From Bacillota bacterium (GTDB lineage: Bacteria > Bacillota > Clostridia > DSM-8532), in NCBI GenBank assembly GCA_022702935.2, contig JAKIML020000036.1, positions 1 to 58,421 on the forward strand: a stretch of DNA of 58,421 bases, read 5' to 3'. Shown piece after piece: positions 1 through 7,366 of this stretch (within the stretch, counting starts at the first letter, position 1; each line of letters begins with the position of its first letter). The notes under the pieces were generated by a model. That model saw nothing but the letters and a program-made list of their open reading frames with translations. It did no database searches and had not been told where the DNA came from. Made by a program: the position numbers and the translations under genes.

Positions 1-147
1 CAGGATTGATGCCAGACAGATAACAATGTCATTCAAATACAGGTGCCCTCCGGGAACCGGTACACCGAAAGAACTGAGTGCAATATTCATTGCCATGAAC
101 ATGGCGGTTACTGTCAGTTGGACAGTAGTGCTGCGGCTTTTGCTCAT
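1..147 (-). CDS. ECF transporter S component, N-terminal part (cut by window edge)
   Basis: The gene runs off the left edge; 49 codons are visible. The start is ATG at 147, preceded on the minus strand by AAAAGGGGG at good spacing. The visible protein begins MSKSRSTTVQLTVTAMFMAM and continues into a hydrophobic stretch with a GVPVPGGHLYLNDIV segment. This is typical of the first membrane helix and loop of small substrate-binding S subunits of energy-coupling-factor vitamin transporters (PF07155/ECF-type families). It is divergent from a MocR regulator, a pairing known for pyridoxine/pyridoxal S components controlled by PdxR-like regulators. The vitamin specificity is therefore an inference from context, not from the protein itself. 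Confidence 0.6.
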   Translation of the reverse strand, partial: MSKSRSTTVQLTVTAMFMAMNIALSSFGVPVPGGHLYLNDIVICLASIL

Positions 148-189
148 GTTTACTTGTCCCCCTTTTCTTTCCATCTTAAGGATGTCTTA

Positions 190-218
190 TTTACAAATTG
201 GTGAAATTAGCTTACAAT
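190..218 (+). promoter_or_regulatory. sigma-A-type promoter of the MocR gene
   Basis: TTTACA (190-195) and TACAAT (213-218) are separated by 17 bases and lie about 50 bases upstream of the MocR start codon. Both boxes differ from consensus by a single base or two. Confidence 0.5.
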
Positions 219-236
219 ACATTTGATATTATAAAA

Positions 237-269
237 ATAACCAGAACGGAAGAATTTTATATAACCAGA
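237..269 (+). promoter_or_regulatory. putative MocR operator: direct repeat
   Basis: ATAACCAGA occurs at 237-245 and again at 261-269, start to start 24 bases apart. It lies between the promoter and the start codon of the MocR gene. MocR/PdxR-type regulators are known to bind direct repeats in the divergent intergenic region next to their own gene, so an autoregulatory operator is plausible. Confidence 0.4.
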
Positions 270-1360
270 TGAATTATCATATCGACACCAGATCATCAAT
301 ACCTGCTTATATGCAGTTGTATAAATTACTCGTACAGGATATTATAGCCGAAGTGTATCCTTATGGGAGCCGTCTTCCATCAAAGCGGACCATTGCAGAG
401 GAGACCGGTGTAAGCGTTGTTACTGTCGAGCACGCTTTTGCCTTGCTGAGTGAAGAGGGGTATATTGAAACCCGCCAACGAAGCGGCTGTTTTGTAATTT
501 ACCATAAATCTGATTTTCATGCTGCTCCGGCATTGCAGAAGGACATGTTACCTGAAATTCGGCCGCAATCCAGCAGTGTGGGCGATTTTCCGTTTTCGGT
601 ATTTGCCAGGACCATGAGAAAGGTGTTGGCGCATTACGGGAACAGGATCTTTATAAAGTCCCCCAATAGCGGGTGCGATGAACTGAGAATGGAAATATGC
701 TCGTATCTGGCAAGAAGCCGAGGGATACATGTAAAGCCGTCACAGATTATTGTGGGGTCCGGTGCGGAATACCTTTATGGCCTGATTGGCCAGCTTTTCA
801 GAAACAGGAATAAATTCGCCCTTGAAAAGCCTTCCTACGACAAGATCAGGAAAGTCTATGAAGCCATGGGCATAGAGTGTGATATGCTTACTCTGACCCA
901 GGACGGCATATCTTCAAAAGAATTGGGGCGGACAGAGGCTACCATATTGCATGTCACTCCGTTCAACAGTTTTCCAAGCGGTGTTACCGCCAGTATATCA
1001 AAGAAGCATGAATACCTTCGCTGGGCCAAGCAAAGAGACGGATTTATTATTGAGGACAATTATGATTCTGAACTGACAGTTTCCAAAAAGCCGGAGGATT
1101 CGCTCTTTTCCATAACGACCGATTCCAATGTGGTTTATGTCAATACGTTTTCAAAAACCATAGCCCCGTCCATGCGTATTGGTTACATGATCCTGCCTGA
1201 AAAGCTGCTGGAAGCTTTTCGTGACCAGCTTGGCTTTTATTCATGCACGGTGCCTGTGTTTGAGCAGCTTGTCATTGCTGAACTGTTGCACAATGGTGAT
1301 TATGAACGGCATATAAACCGGATTCGAAGAAAAAAGCGAAAAGCGGATTTCATGTCATAA
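269..1360 (+). CDS. MocR/GntR-family PLP-dependent regulator, C-terminally shortened
   Basis: The N-terminal part (about residues 1-75) is a GntR winged helix, with SRLPSKRTIAEETGVS as the recognition region. Residues 110-363 follow the fold-type I aminotransferase domain; a NTFSKTIAPSMRIGY stretch (about residue 293) contains the lysine that would carry pyridoxal phosphate. Such regulators are usually about 460-480 residues, but this one stops at 363, just after the helix HINRIRRKKRK. The last roughly 100 residues (small aminotransferase subdomain) are absent, and an acetyltransferase gene starts 15 bases later. The protein may still bind DNA, but folding of the PLP domain is doubtful. A likely role is control of the divergent ECF transporter gene. 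The ribosome binding site is weak. Confidence 0.8.
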   Translation: MNYHIDTRSSIPAYMQLYKLLVQDIIAEVYPYGSRLPSKRTIAEETGVSVVTVEHAFALLSEEGYIETRQRSGCFVIYHKSDFHAAPALQKDMLPEIRPQSSSVGDFPFSVFARTMRKVLAHYGNRIFIKSPNSGCDELRMEICSYLARSRGIHVKPSQIIVGSGAEYLYGLIGQLFRNRNKFALEKPSYDKIRKVYEAMGIECDMLTLTQDGISSKELGRTEATILHVTPFNSFPSGVTASISKKHEYLRWAKQRDGFIIEDNYDSELTVSKKPEDSLFSITTDSNVVYVNTFSKTIAPSMRIGYMILPEKLLEAFRDQLGFYSCTVPVFEQLVIAELLHNGDYERHINRIRRKKRKADFMS

Positions 1361-1375
1361 AAAAGAGGGGTTAAA

Positions 1376-1921
1376 ATGCAAACTATTAACATGGCTCAAC
1401 TCAATAAAACTCAGATAATTCAGGCCGCACAAATATTGACTGACAGTCTTCCTCTTGGTTGGCCCACACTTGATGATGCAATGAATGAAATCAATGAGCT
1501 TCTGGTGCCACAAAACACTTTGCTTGCGGTTGTTGAAAACGATACTGTATTGGGCTGGGGAGGCATACTCTCCAAGTATGATGGCCATGTCTTTGAAATA
1601 CATCCGCTGGCCGTTCGCAGCGACAGGCGAAAGCAAGGCCTTGGTAAAGCAATTGTCGCAGCATTGGAAGATGAAGCAAGAAAACAGGGAGGTTTGACAA
1701 TGCTTGCGTGTGCTGATGATGAAAAAGGTAACGGCGGAACATCTTTCGCAAATGTTGATTTATATGAGGATTTGCCAGAGAAGATTAAGTATTTTTCTCC
1801 CGGTACGCATCAATCCGGTTTTTACCTAAAGTTGGGCTATAAGATTATCGGGGTAATGCCTGATGCCAACGGACCAGGAAAACCGGACATTTATTTAGGC
1901 AAACGATTATGGTTGCGCTAA
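1376..1921 (+). CDS. GNAT acetyltransferase resembling AAC(6')-type aminoglycoside N-acetyltransferases
   Basis: The 181-residue protein has the GNAT core: EIHPLAV strand, then the acetyl-CoA loop RRKQGLGKAIV near residues 84-94. The C-terminal half carries features of the AAC(6')-I group: a DD pair followed by GTS and DLYED, then FYLKLGYKI and a GVMPDANG-GKPDI ending. Aminoglycoside 6'-N-acetylation is therefore a reasonable guess, but many chromosomal relatives have unknown substrates. The start is ATG at 1376 with AGAGGGG upstream. It follows the truncated MocR gene by 15 bases and may be cotranscribed with it. A terminator follows at 1984. Confidence 0.75.
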   Translation: MQTINMAQLNKTQIIQAAQILTDSLPLGWPTLDDAMNEINELLVPQNTLLAVVENDTVLGWGGILSKYDGHVFEIHPLAVRSDRRKQGLGKAIVAALEDEARKQGGLTMLACADDEKGNGGTSFANVDLYEDLPEKIKYFSPGTHQSGFYLKLGYKIIGVMPDANGPGKPDIYLGKRLWLR

Positions 1922-1983
1922 GAGCGTTCATAAGAAAGGCGTATTGGGGCATATGTAGTCAATTAATTTAGTCATAGCAAGGA

Positions 1984-2013
1984 AGCCTGGCATTTCAAAG
2001 TGCCGGGCTTTTC
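1984..2013 (+). terminator. factor-independent terminator
   Basis: AGCCTGGCA (1984-1992) pairs with TGCCGGGCT (2001-2009), one G-U pair, followed by TTTT. It ends the acetyltransferase unit. Confidence 0.75.
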
Positions 2014-2078
2014 TCATGTTCTGGCCATGTTACAGTTCACTTTTTGCCAACGCTTAAATTCAACGGATCGAGCCATCC

Positions 2079-2093
2079 ATACATATAATGTAT
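2079..2093. promoter_or_regulatory. short palindrome overlapping a TATAAT-like box
   Basis: ATACAT, spacer ATA, ATGTAT is a perfect 6-bp inverted repeat about 60 bases before the methyltransferase-glycosyltransferase gene, and it overlaps a TATAAT sequence. The related string CATACATATAATG recurs at about 3913-3925 before the next acetyltransferase gene. It could be a -10 region with or without an operator. Confidence 0.3.
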
Positions 2094-2150
2094 ATAGCTT
2101 ATCCTACAGCGTAAGTATGAGCAAACCATACATAATAAGGAGATATTGTT

Positions 2151-3836
2151 ATGCCGACAAGCTGGTACCAAGCCGTTTCAGTAATCCTTGACAAAGTTAT
2201 AGAAGAAAGACCTGAATCAATTCTTGACATTGGAGTTGGTTTTGGCAAGTATGGCGTAATGCTGAGAGAAGCATTCGACATCCCCTATTACAGATATGCC
2301 AAAGAATCATGGTTCGTCAGGATTGATGGGGTAGAGGCCTTTGAGAGTTACAAAAATCCAATTCACGATTATGTCTACGACAACATATATTATCAACCCA
2401 TTGAAGAATGCATTGATTCGCTGGGGAAATACGATGTCATCCTCATGATAGATATATTGGAGCATTTTGATAAGGAAACGGGAAAAGCACTGCTTCAAAA
2501 GATTGTTTCACACGCCAATAAAGCTGTCATTATATCGACCCCGGTAAAACCTTCCGTACAGGGTGAATACCTGGGCAATATCTTTGAGACCCATAGAAGT
2601 AAGTGGTTCGTTAAAGATTTTCAGCAATTTGATATACATTTTTCATTGCTTGACATATACGACAATCAGGCATTGATTGTAAAGATTTATCCGAATGAGT
2701 TGGTCCCTCAGAAAAACGAAACCTTGTTGTCTTTGGATGGCTATCTCTGTGATAATATTCAGCCCATAGGAAATATTGAACTTAAGGAAAAACTTCATGT
2801 TGCCTATGTCCTGCCTCACAAATACATAACTGGCGGTATGAAAATGCTCCTTGAGCAAATCAAGTGGCTCAGATCCAGAGGCCATATCGTTGTTGCCTAT
2901 TTGAAGGGTTCGGCAGATAACCAGTCTGCCATACCGGATTGGTCGGATGCAAAAGCAGACAAGGATGTCGTCATCCCCTATGAGCACAGCTATAGCCAAT
3001 ATATCAGGGATTATGATGTCATAGTTGCAGGATGGCAAGGGCAGATTCCAGAACTTATGCACTGTAATAGTCCTGTTATGTATTGGGAGCAGGGACATGA
3101 ACCCTTTTTTGGTGATTTCACCAGAGTTTCGACCATGAATCGGAACGCTTCAAAAATGCTATACTCTCTGCCCGTTTACTTTACTGCAGTATCTGACTTT
3201 GTTGCAGATATCCTCTTAAACCGTTACGGAAGAAAAACGGTCGTTATCCCAAATGGCGTCGATACAGATGTCTTCTATCCTGGCAACCATGCTTACAACA
3301 ATACAATTCTTCTGGTGGGAAATCCCACCTATCCATTTAAGAACTTTCGTGCTGCTGTTACAGCATTGAACATACTTTGGAGACGGGGCTGCCGATTTAA
3401 GGTTAACTGGGTATGCCAGCTTGCTCCTTCATTTAGTGGTATTGAATTTCCTTTGAACATTATCCTCAATCCACCTCAGAATAAGATTCCGGAGCATTAC
3501 CGTGACGCAGACATTTTTCTGTTTACATCCATGTATGAAGGCTTTGGCATGCCGCCTCTTGAGGCTATGGCTTCGGGGCTCCCAACCGTGTGTACCGACT
3601 GCGGCGGTGTCAACATGTATATCAGGCCAGGAGAAAACGCTTTATTGGTCGATGGGGGTGATGTGCAGGCCATCGCCAATGCGCTTTCCTTTTTGCTTGA
3701 GAACGAGAATGCCAGAAAGGTATTATCGGAAAATGCGCGCAAAACTGCGTTGGAATTCAGCTTGAATCATTCCTTATCTGCACTTGAGAATGTTTTATAC
3801 CACATAAAAAAAGGCGCAAATAAGGAGCAGGCCTGA
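2151..3836 (+). CDS. fused SAM methyltransferase and family 4 glycosyltransferase
   Basis: Two catalytic domains share one 561-residue chain. Residues 1-190 are a class I methyltransferase: motif I ILDIGVGFGKYG near residue 24 and a YDVILMIDILEHF acidic motif near 95. Residues 218-560 are a GT-B glycosyltransferase of the GT4 type: an N-terminal Rossmann start (HVAYVLPHKYITGG), VIPNGVDTDVF, and the nucleotide-sugar motif EGFGMPPLE with Glu463 and Glu471 in the usual EX7E spacing. There is no signal peptide or membrane helix, so it is probably a cytoplasmic enzyme that transfers a sugar and a methyl group onto a polysaccharide, lipid or glycoprotein acceptor. The start has AAGGAG upstream. It stands alone rather than in a glycan cluster, so the acceptor cannot be predicted. 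Confidence 0.85.
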   Translation: MPTSWYQAVSVILDKVIEERPESILDIGVGFGKYGVMLREAFDIPYYRYAKESWFVRIDGVEAFESYKNPIHDYVYDNIYYQPIEECIDSLGKYDVILMIDILEHFDKETGKALLQKIVSHANKAVIISTPVKPSVQGEYLGNIFETHRSKWFVKDFQQFDIHFSLLDIYDNQALIVKIYPNELVPQKNETLLSLDGYLCDNIQPIGNIELKEKLHVAYVLPHKYITGGMKMLLEQIKWLRSRGHIVVAYLKGSADNQSAIPDWSDAKADKDVVIPYEHSYSQYIRDYDVIVAGWQGQIPELMHCNSPVMYWEQGHEPFFGDFTRVSTMNRNASKMLYSLPVYFTAVSDFVADILLNRYGRKTVVIPNGVDTDVFYPGNHAYNNTILLVGNPTYPFKNFRAAVTALNILWRRGCRFKVNWVCQLAPSFSGIEFPLNIILNPPQNKIPEHYRDADIFLFTSMYEGFGMPPLEAMASGLPTVCTDCGGVNMYIRPGENALLVDGGDVQAIANALSFLLENENARKVLSENARKTALEFSLNHSLSALENVLYHIKKGANKEQA

Positions 3837-3940
3837 ACTTGACCTAAAATACCACGGAAATATATAATTGAGAAAACATAAATTCCTTGCGATTGAAATG
3901 CGAAGTAAGAGGACATACATATAATGGAGGTCAAAGGATT

Positions 3941-4426
3941 GTGAAAAACGGTTTAGCATTCAGATATGCTGAAAGAAAAGATGTTTCTTTAATTCTTTGG
4001 TTCATCAGGGCGTTGGCGGACTATGAAAAAATGCTGGATGAGGTTGTAGCAACAGAGGAACTGTTAGAAGAATGGATTTTTGATAAGCAAAAGGCAGAAG
4101 TGCTCTTTGCTATGGAAGGCGAAAAAGAAGTAGGCTTTGCATTGTTTTTTCATAACTTCTCCACCTTTTTGGGACGCGCGGGCATTTACTTAGAGGATCT
4201 GTTTGTATTACCGGAATACCGGGGCAAGGGTTATGGAAAGGCACTTATCAGGAAGCTCGCCCAAATTGCTGTTGAGCGTGGTTGTGGCAGACTGGAGTGG
4301 TGGTGCCTGGATTGGAATAAGCCCAGTATCAATTTCTATTTGTCGTTGGGTGCTGAGCCTATGAATGACTGGACTGTTTATCGTATTGCAGGCGACACAC
4401 TGAATAAGCTGGCCAACATGGCGTAA
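3941..4426 (+). CDS. GNAT acetyltransferase of the spermidine/diamine type
   Basis: The GTG at 3941 was chosen because GGAGG (3926-3930) lies at proper spacing; an upstream in-frame TTG has no ribosome binding site. The resulting 161 residues match the family length. The N-terminus FRYAERKDVSLILWFIRALADYEK resembles the RPATxxDxxxILxLIxELAxYEK opening of spermidine/spermine and thialysine acetyltransferases. The acetyl-CoA loop is YRGKGYGKALIRKLA, followed by WCLDWNKPSINFYLSLGA, which is characteristic of that subgroup. Likely role: acetylation of a polyamine or small amine. A terminator follows directly. Confidence 0.8.
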   Translation: MKNGLAFRYAERKDVSLILWFIRALADYEKMLDEVVATEELLEEWIFDKQKAEVLFAMEGEKEVGFALFFHNFSTFLGRAGIYLEDLFVLPEYRGKGYGKALIRKLAQIAVERGCGRLEWWCLDWNKPSINFYLSLGAEPMNDWTVYRIAGDTLNKLANMA

Positions 4427-4473
4427 ATCATAAAGTCAAACCCATAAATCATTATGAAGTAATCGTAGAAAAG

Positions 4474-4517
4474 CAGACAGCCATTGGGGTATCACCAAAG
4501 CAAGGCTGTCTGTTTTA
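4474..4517 (+). terminator. factor-independent terminator
   Basis: CAGACAGCC (4474-4482) and GGCTGTCTG (4504-4512) form a perfect 9-bp stem, followed by TTTTATTTT. Confidence 0.8.
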
Positions 4518-4634
4518 TTTTATGGTCTGGGAAATACCATGACCATGTATTTTCAGAATGTGATAACTTAGAGGCCTGAGGCAATTCTTCCGGATATTGA
4601 AATTATCTGTCGATAAGGGTATCATTAAAAAATG

Positions 4635-4658
4635 ATCACTATAAGATTATCACTATAA
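4635..4658 (+). promoter_or_regulatory. direct repeat upstream of the acyl-CoA synthetase gene
   Basis: ATCACTATAA occurs at 4635-4644 and 4649-4658, a 14-base period, ending about 24 bases before the start codon of the AMP-forming ligase. The position suits an operator or part of the promoter. No regulator can be named. Confidence 0.35.
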
Positions 4659-4681
4659 AGATGTAAGGGGTATCCAGAAGC

Positions 4682-6424
4682 ATGAATCATGATGTGAAGT
4701 ATCCATTATATGAGACCACCGTCTTTGAGAATTTTAGGGTGATGGTCGAAAATGTCGCCAGGAAATATCCTGATAGAATCGCCTATTCCTATAAAACGGA
4801 TCCCCATGATACCAAAACTGTTGATGTAACCTTCAAAGAGGTACGGGATTTTGTGCGTAATTTGGGTACGGAACTGATTGCTTTGGGGTGCACCGATAAG
4901 AAGGTGGCCTTAGTCGGCGAATCATCCTATAACTGGATATGCAGCTATTTTACGCTGATAGCCATAGGTGCCGTCGTAGTCCCCATAGACAAGGATATGC
5001 CCCTTGATGAATTAACCGGTATCCTCAATTTTGCTGAGTGTGAATATATCGTCTACAGCACCATTGTTGAAGAAAAGATCCTGCAGATAGGCAGCAGCGC
5101 TCCTGCTTTAAAGACCTATATCTGCATGGGTGAGCCTCAAATGGGCTCGGCCTTAAAGCTCACGGACCTGGCAGAAAAGGGCAGGGAGAGATACGAAAAG
5201 GGCGATAACTCATATTATGACTATGAAATTGATCCCGACAGGCTTGCATCCATTGTTTTCACATCAGGAACAACAGGCAAGGGCAAGGGGGTTATGCTGT
5301 CCCAGAGAAATATTGCTTCTGATATGACACAGGGCATGTATCTCTTTGCGATAACACCCAAGACCATGGCAGTGCTTCCGCCGCATCATACTTATTGTTC
5401 TACAGTGGTTTTTGTAGGACATTTCTCACAAGGCTGCACAACCTTTATCAACAGTGGCCTGAAGTATTTCGTGAACGAAATCAAGGAGCAGCAGCCCAGT
5501 CACCTGGTCCTGGTCCCATTGTTTGTAGAAACCCTGTATAAAAGGATTTGGACCACCGCTGAGAAAAGCGGGAAGGCCGATATGCTGAAGCGCATGATAA
5601 AGGTCAGCAATTTCTTAAGGAAAATAGGCATTGATTTACGCCGTGTTTTCTTTAAGAGCATTCTGGACACCCTGGGCGGCAAGCTGGAGATGATCATTTC
5701 GGGCGGTGCGGCCATAAACCAGGATGTCATTGATATGTTTGAAGCCATTGGCATAACTATCCTTAACGGATATGGCATAACCGAATGTGCCCCCCTGGTT
5801 TCATGCAACAGGAATAAGTATCAGAAAAAGGGCAGTGTAGGTATTCCGATAATAGGGGAGCAGATAAAGATTAAAGATCCTGATGAAAACGGAGAGGGAG
5901 AGATTTGTGTCAAGGGCCCCAATGTTATGCTTGGCTACTATAAGAATCCTGAGGCTACTGCCGCTGCCTTCGATGAAGAGGGCTATTTCATGACAGGGGA
6001 TTATGGAAAGCTGGACGATGAGGGTTGGCTGTATATTACCGGCAGACGAAAGAATATCATTATACTGAGCAACGGTAAGAATGTATATCCTGAGGAGATA
6101 GAACAGGAGGTACAAAGGATTATCGGTGTTTCAGAGGTTGTGGTTTATGCCGGTGAAACAAAGAACCAGAGTAATAAGGAAGTAATTGTCGCCGAGATAT
6201 TCCCGGACTACGAATTGCTTAAACTGAAAGGTATTGAAGGCATGGAGGCCATCCAGGCTTACTTCAATAAGGAGATCAAGAAGGCAAACAGCAGAATGGC
6301 ACCGCATAAGACCATCAGAAAGGTAAAGATCCGCGAGGAAGAATTTGTTAAGAACACTTCAAAGAAGATACTCCGCCATGCCATTGACAAGAGTATCGAC
6401 AATGAGGTTTTATCCGAGAACTGA
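4682..6424 (+). CDS. AMP-forming long-chain acyl-CoA synthetase-like ligase
   Basis: The 580-residue protein carries the signatures of the acyl/aryl-adenylate superfamily: phosphate-binding loop SIVFTSGTTGKGKGVML (about residues 190-206), NGYGITECAPL (about 360), the hinge-region GDYGKLDDEGWLYITGR and the C-terminal TSKKILR, which contains the lysine needed for adenylate formation. It would activate a fatty or other carboxylic acid with ATP and then CoA. The close match of the TSGTTG and GYG(I/M)TE motifs to FadD-like enzymes favours a long-chain fatty acid, but substrate is not proven. AAGGGG precedes the ATG. It is a single-gene unit ended by a bidirectional terminator. Confidence 0.85.
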   Translation: MNHDVKYPLYETTVFENFRVMVENVARKYPDRIAYSYKTDPHDTKTVDVTFKEVRDFVRNLGTELIALGCTDKKVALVGESSYNWICSYFTLIAIGAVVVPIDKDMPLDELTGILNFAECEYIVYSTIVEEKILQIGSSAPALKTYICMGEPQMGSALKLTDLAEKGRERYEKGDNSYYDYEIDPDRLASIVFTSGTTGKGKGVMLSQRNIASDMTQGMYLFAITPKTMAVLPPHHTYCSTVVFVGHFSQGCTTFINSGLKYFVNEIKEQQPSHLVLVPLFVETLYKRIWTTAEKSGKADMLKRMIKVSNFLRKIGIDLRRVFFKSILDTLGGKLEMIISGGAAINQDVIDMFEAIGITILNGYGITECAPLVSCNRNKYQKKGSVGIPIIGEQIKIKDPDENGEGEICVKGPNVMLGYYKNPEATAAAFDEEGYFMTGDYGKLDDEGWLYITGRRKNIIILSNGKNVYPEEIEQEVQRIIGVSEVVVYAGETKNQSNKEVIVAEIFPDYELLKLKGIEGMEAIQAYFNKEIKKANSRMAPHKTIRKVKIREEEFVKNTSKKILRHAIDKSIDNEVLSEN

Positions 6425-6431
6425 TTGCATA

Positions 6432-6458
6432 AAAGGCCGCCCATCTGGGCGGCCTTTA
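6432..6458. terminator. bidirectional terminator between convergent genes
   Basis: AAAGGCCGCCC (6432-6442), loop ATCT, GGGCGGCCTTT (6447-6457): an 11-bp perfect stem with A and T runs on its two sides. It serves the ligase gene and the convergent VOC gene. Confidence 0.85.
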
Positions 6459-6490
6459 TAAAACCCCTGAGTCAGTCTAATCCCCATAAC

Positions 6491-6946
6491 TCATACATCA
6501 AACTCACCATGGTCTGGGGTATAGGCCCCTGTCACCTCAATGACATTGTCATCGGGATCGGTCAGTTGAAAATAGTAGTAAGGTGTGACATTGCAAACAT
6601 ATTTAATATTGGTCAGGGTATCAGAGAGCTTCAATCCTTTTAGCCTTTCATGCTCTTTTCGTAAATCCTCAACCCAGAAGTTCAAAACAAACTTGTGGGT
6701 ATTGGGGGCAAGGGCGATTTTTTGATAATTATCAAAGGGTTCGGTATACTCGCCCCTGTGGACCACCAGGTCAGGGTGGTCGGTGTCAAAATGTCCGTTC
6801 ATTATCGAGATATTATGGCCTTCAAATTCAAATTGGGCAAATCGATTCATATTCTTGCTTGTTACGGGCATTTCAAGCAACTTTTCATAGAAATCAATAG
6901 ACTTGTCAAAATCGTTGACAATCAAATAAATCGAGCCTAAATGCAT
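6491..6946 (-). CDS. VOC-family (glyoxalase/bleomycin-resistance fold) protein
   Basis: The 151-residue protein begins MHLGSIYLIVNDFDKSIDFYEKLL, the canonical first beta-alpha unit of the vicinal-oxygen-chelate fold, and ends with YYFQLTDPDDNVIEVTGAY, the strand that carries the last metal-ligand Glu in active enzymes. His2 and this Glu could be metal ligands, but the other positions are unclear, so substrate and activity cannot be given. GGCGGAGA lies upstream of the ATG at 6946. The gene is monocistronic, convergent with the acyl-CoA synthetase. Confidence 0.75.
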   Translation of the reverse strand: MHLGSIYLIVNDFDKSIDFYEKLLEMPVTSKNMNRFAQFEFEGHNISIMNGHFDTDHPDLVVHRGEYTEPFDNYQKIALAPNTHKFVLNFWVEDLRKEHERLKGLKLSDTLTNIKYVCNVTPYYYFQLTDPDDNVIEVTGAYTPDHGEFDV

Positions 6947-7061
6947 AGCATCTCCGCCTTTTTATATGAAACCTCATAAGTTTTGGTACCATTTAAATGG
7001 ATATCTATTTTATATCATAATGAACATTTATGGTAAACACTAAGACGGAACTCAGTAACCC

Positions 7062-7304
7062 TTAAGAGCCTTTGTTTATTTCATCTTTGTCGAGCTTATA
7101 GCCAAGATGACATGATTGAAATGCTCCCCATACGATATTGCTAAAGCCAACCGTTCCAATGATTCTACTGCTATCCTCCTTCTTAAAAACCCATAACCTG
7201 AATGACCTTCTGTTATAAATATCAGATAGCTCGTTGTCCAGTTGTTCTTCTTGGTATTGCTTTGTATAAAAGGCTTCATCCCTCAGGGGTTCCCACTCTT
7301 CCAA
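7062..7304 (-). pseudogene. GNAT acetyltransferase remnant (RimJ/RimL type)
   Basis: An 80-codon fragment contains the middle of a RimJ-like acetyltransferase: FRLWVFKKEDSSRIIGTVGFSNI followed by CHLGYKLDKDEINKG. Family members have about 70 residues before this region and continue after INKG with the acetyl-CoA loop (typically YMTEAL). Here a stop codon (TAA) comes one residue after INKG, and a TGA lies two codons before the first codon. No ribosome binding site is seen. Both ends are missing, so this is a decayed remnant. Confidence 0.7.
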
Positions 7305-7366
7305 TTTTCAGGTGTCAGCTACTAAGCTTTCTGCACTGTCCTGTGCAAACCTATACCATCATCGGT

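Noticed and set aside
2643-3098. 151-codon open frame on the minus strand inside the fusion glycosyltransferase gene
   Set aside because: No ribosome binding site or known domain; it lies wholly opposite a strongly supported gene.
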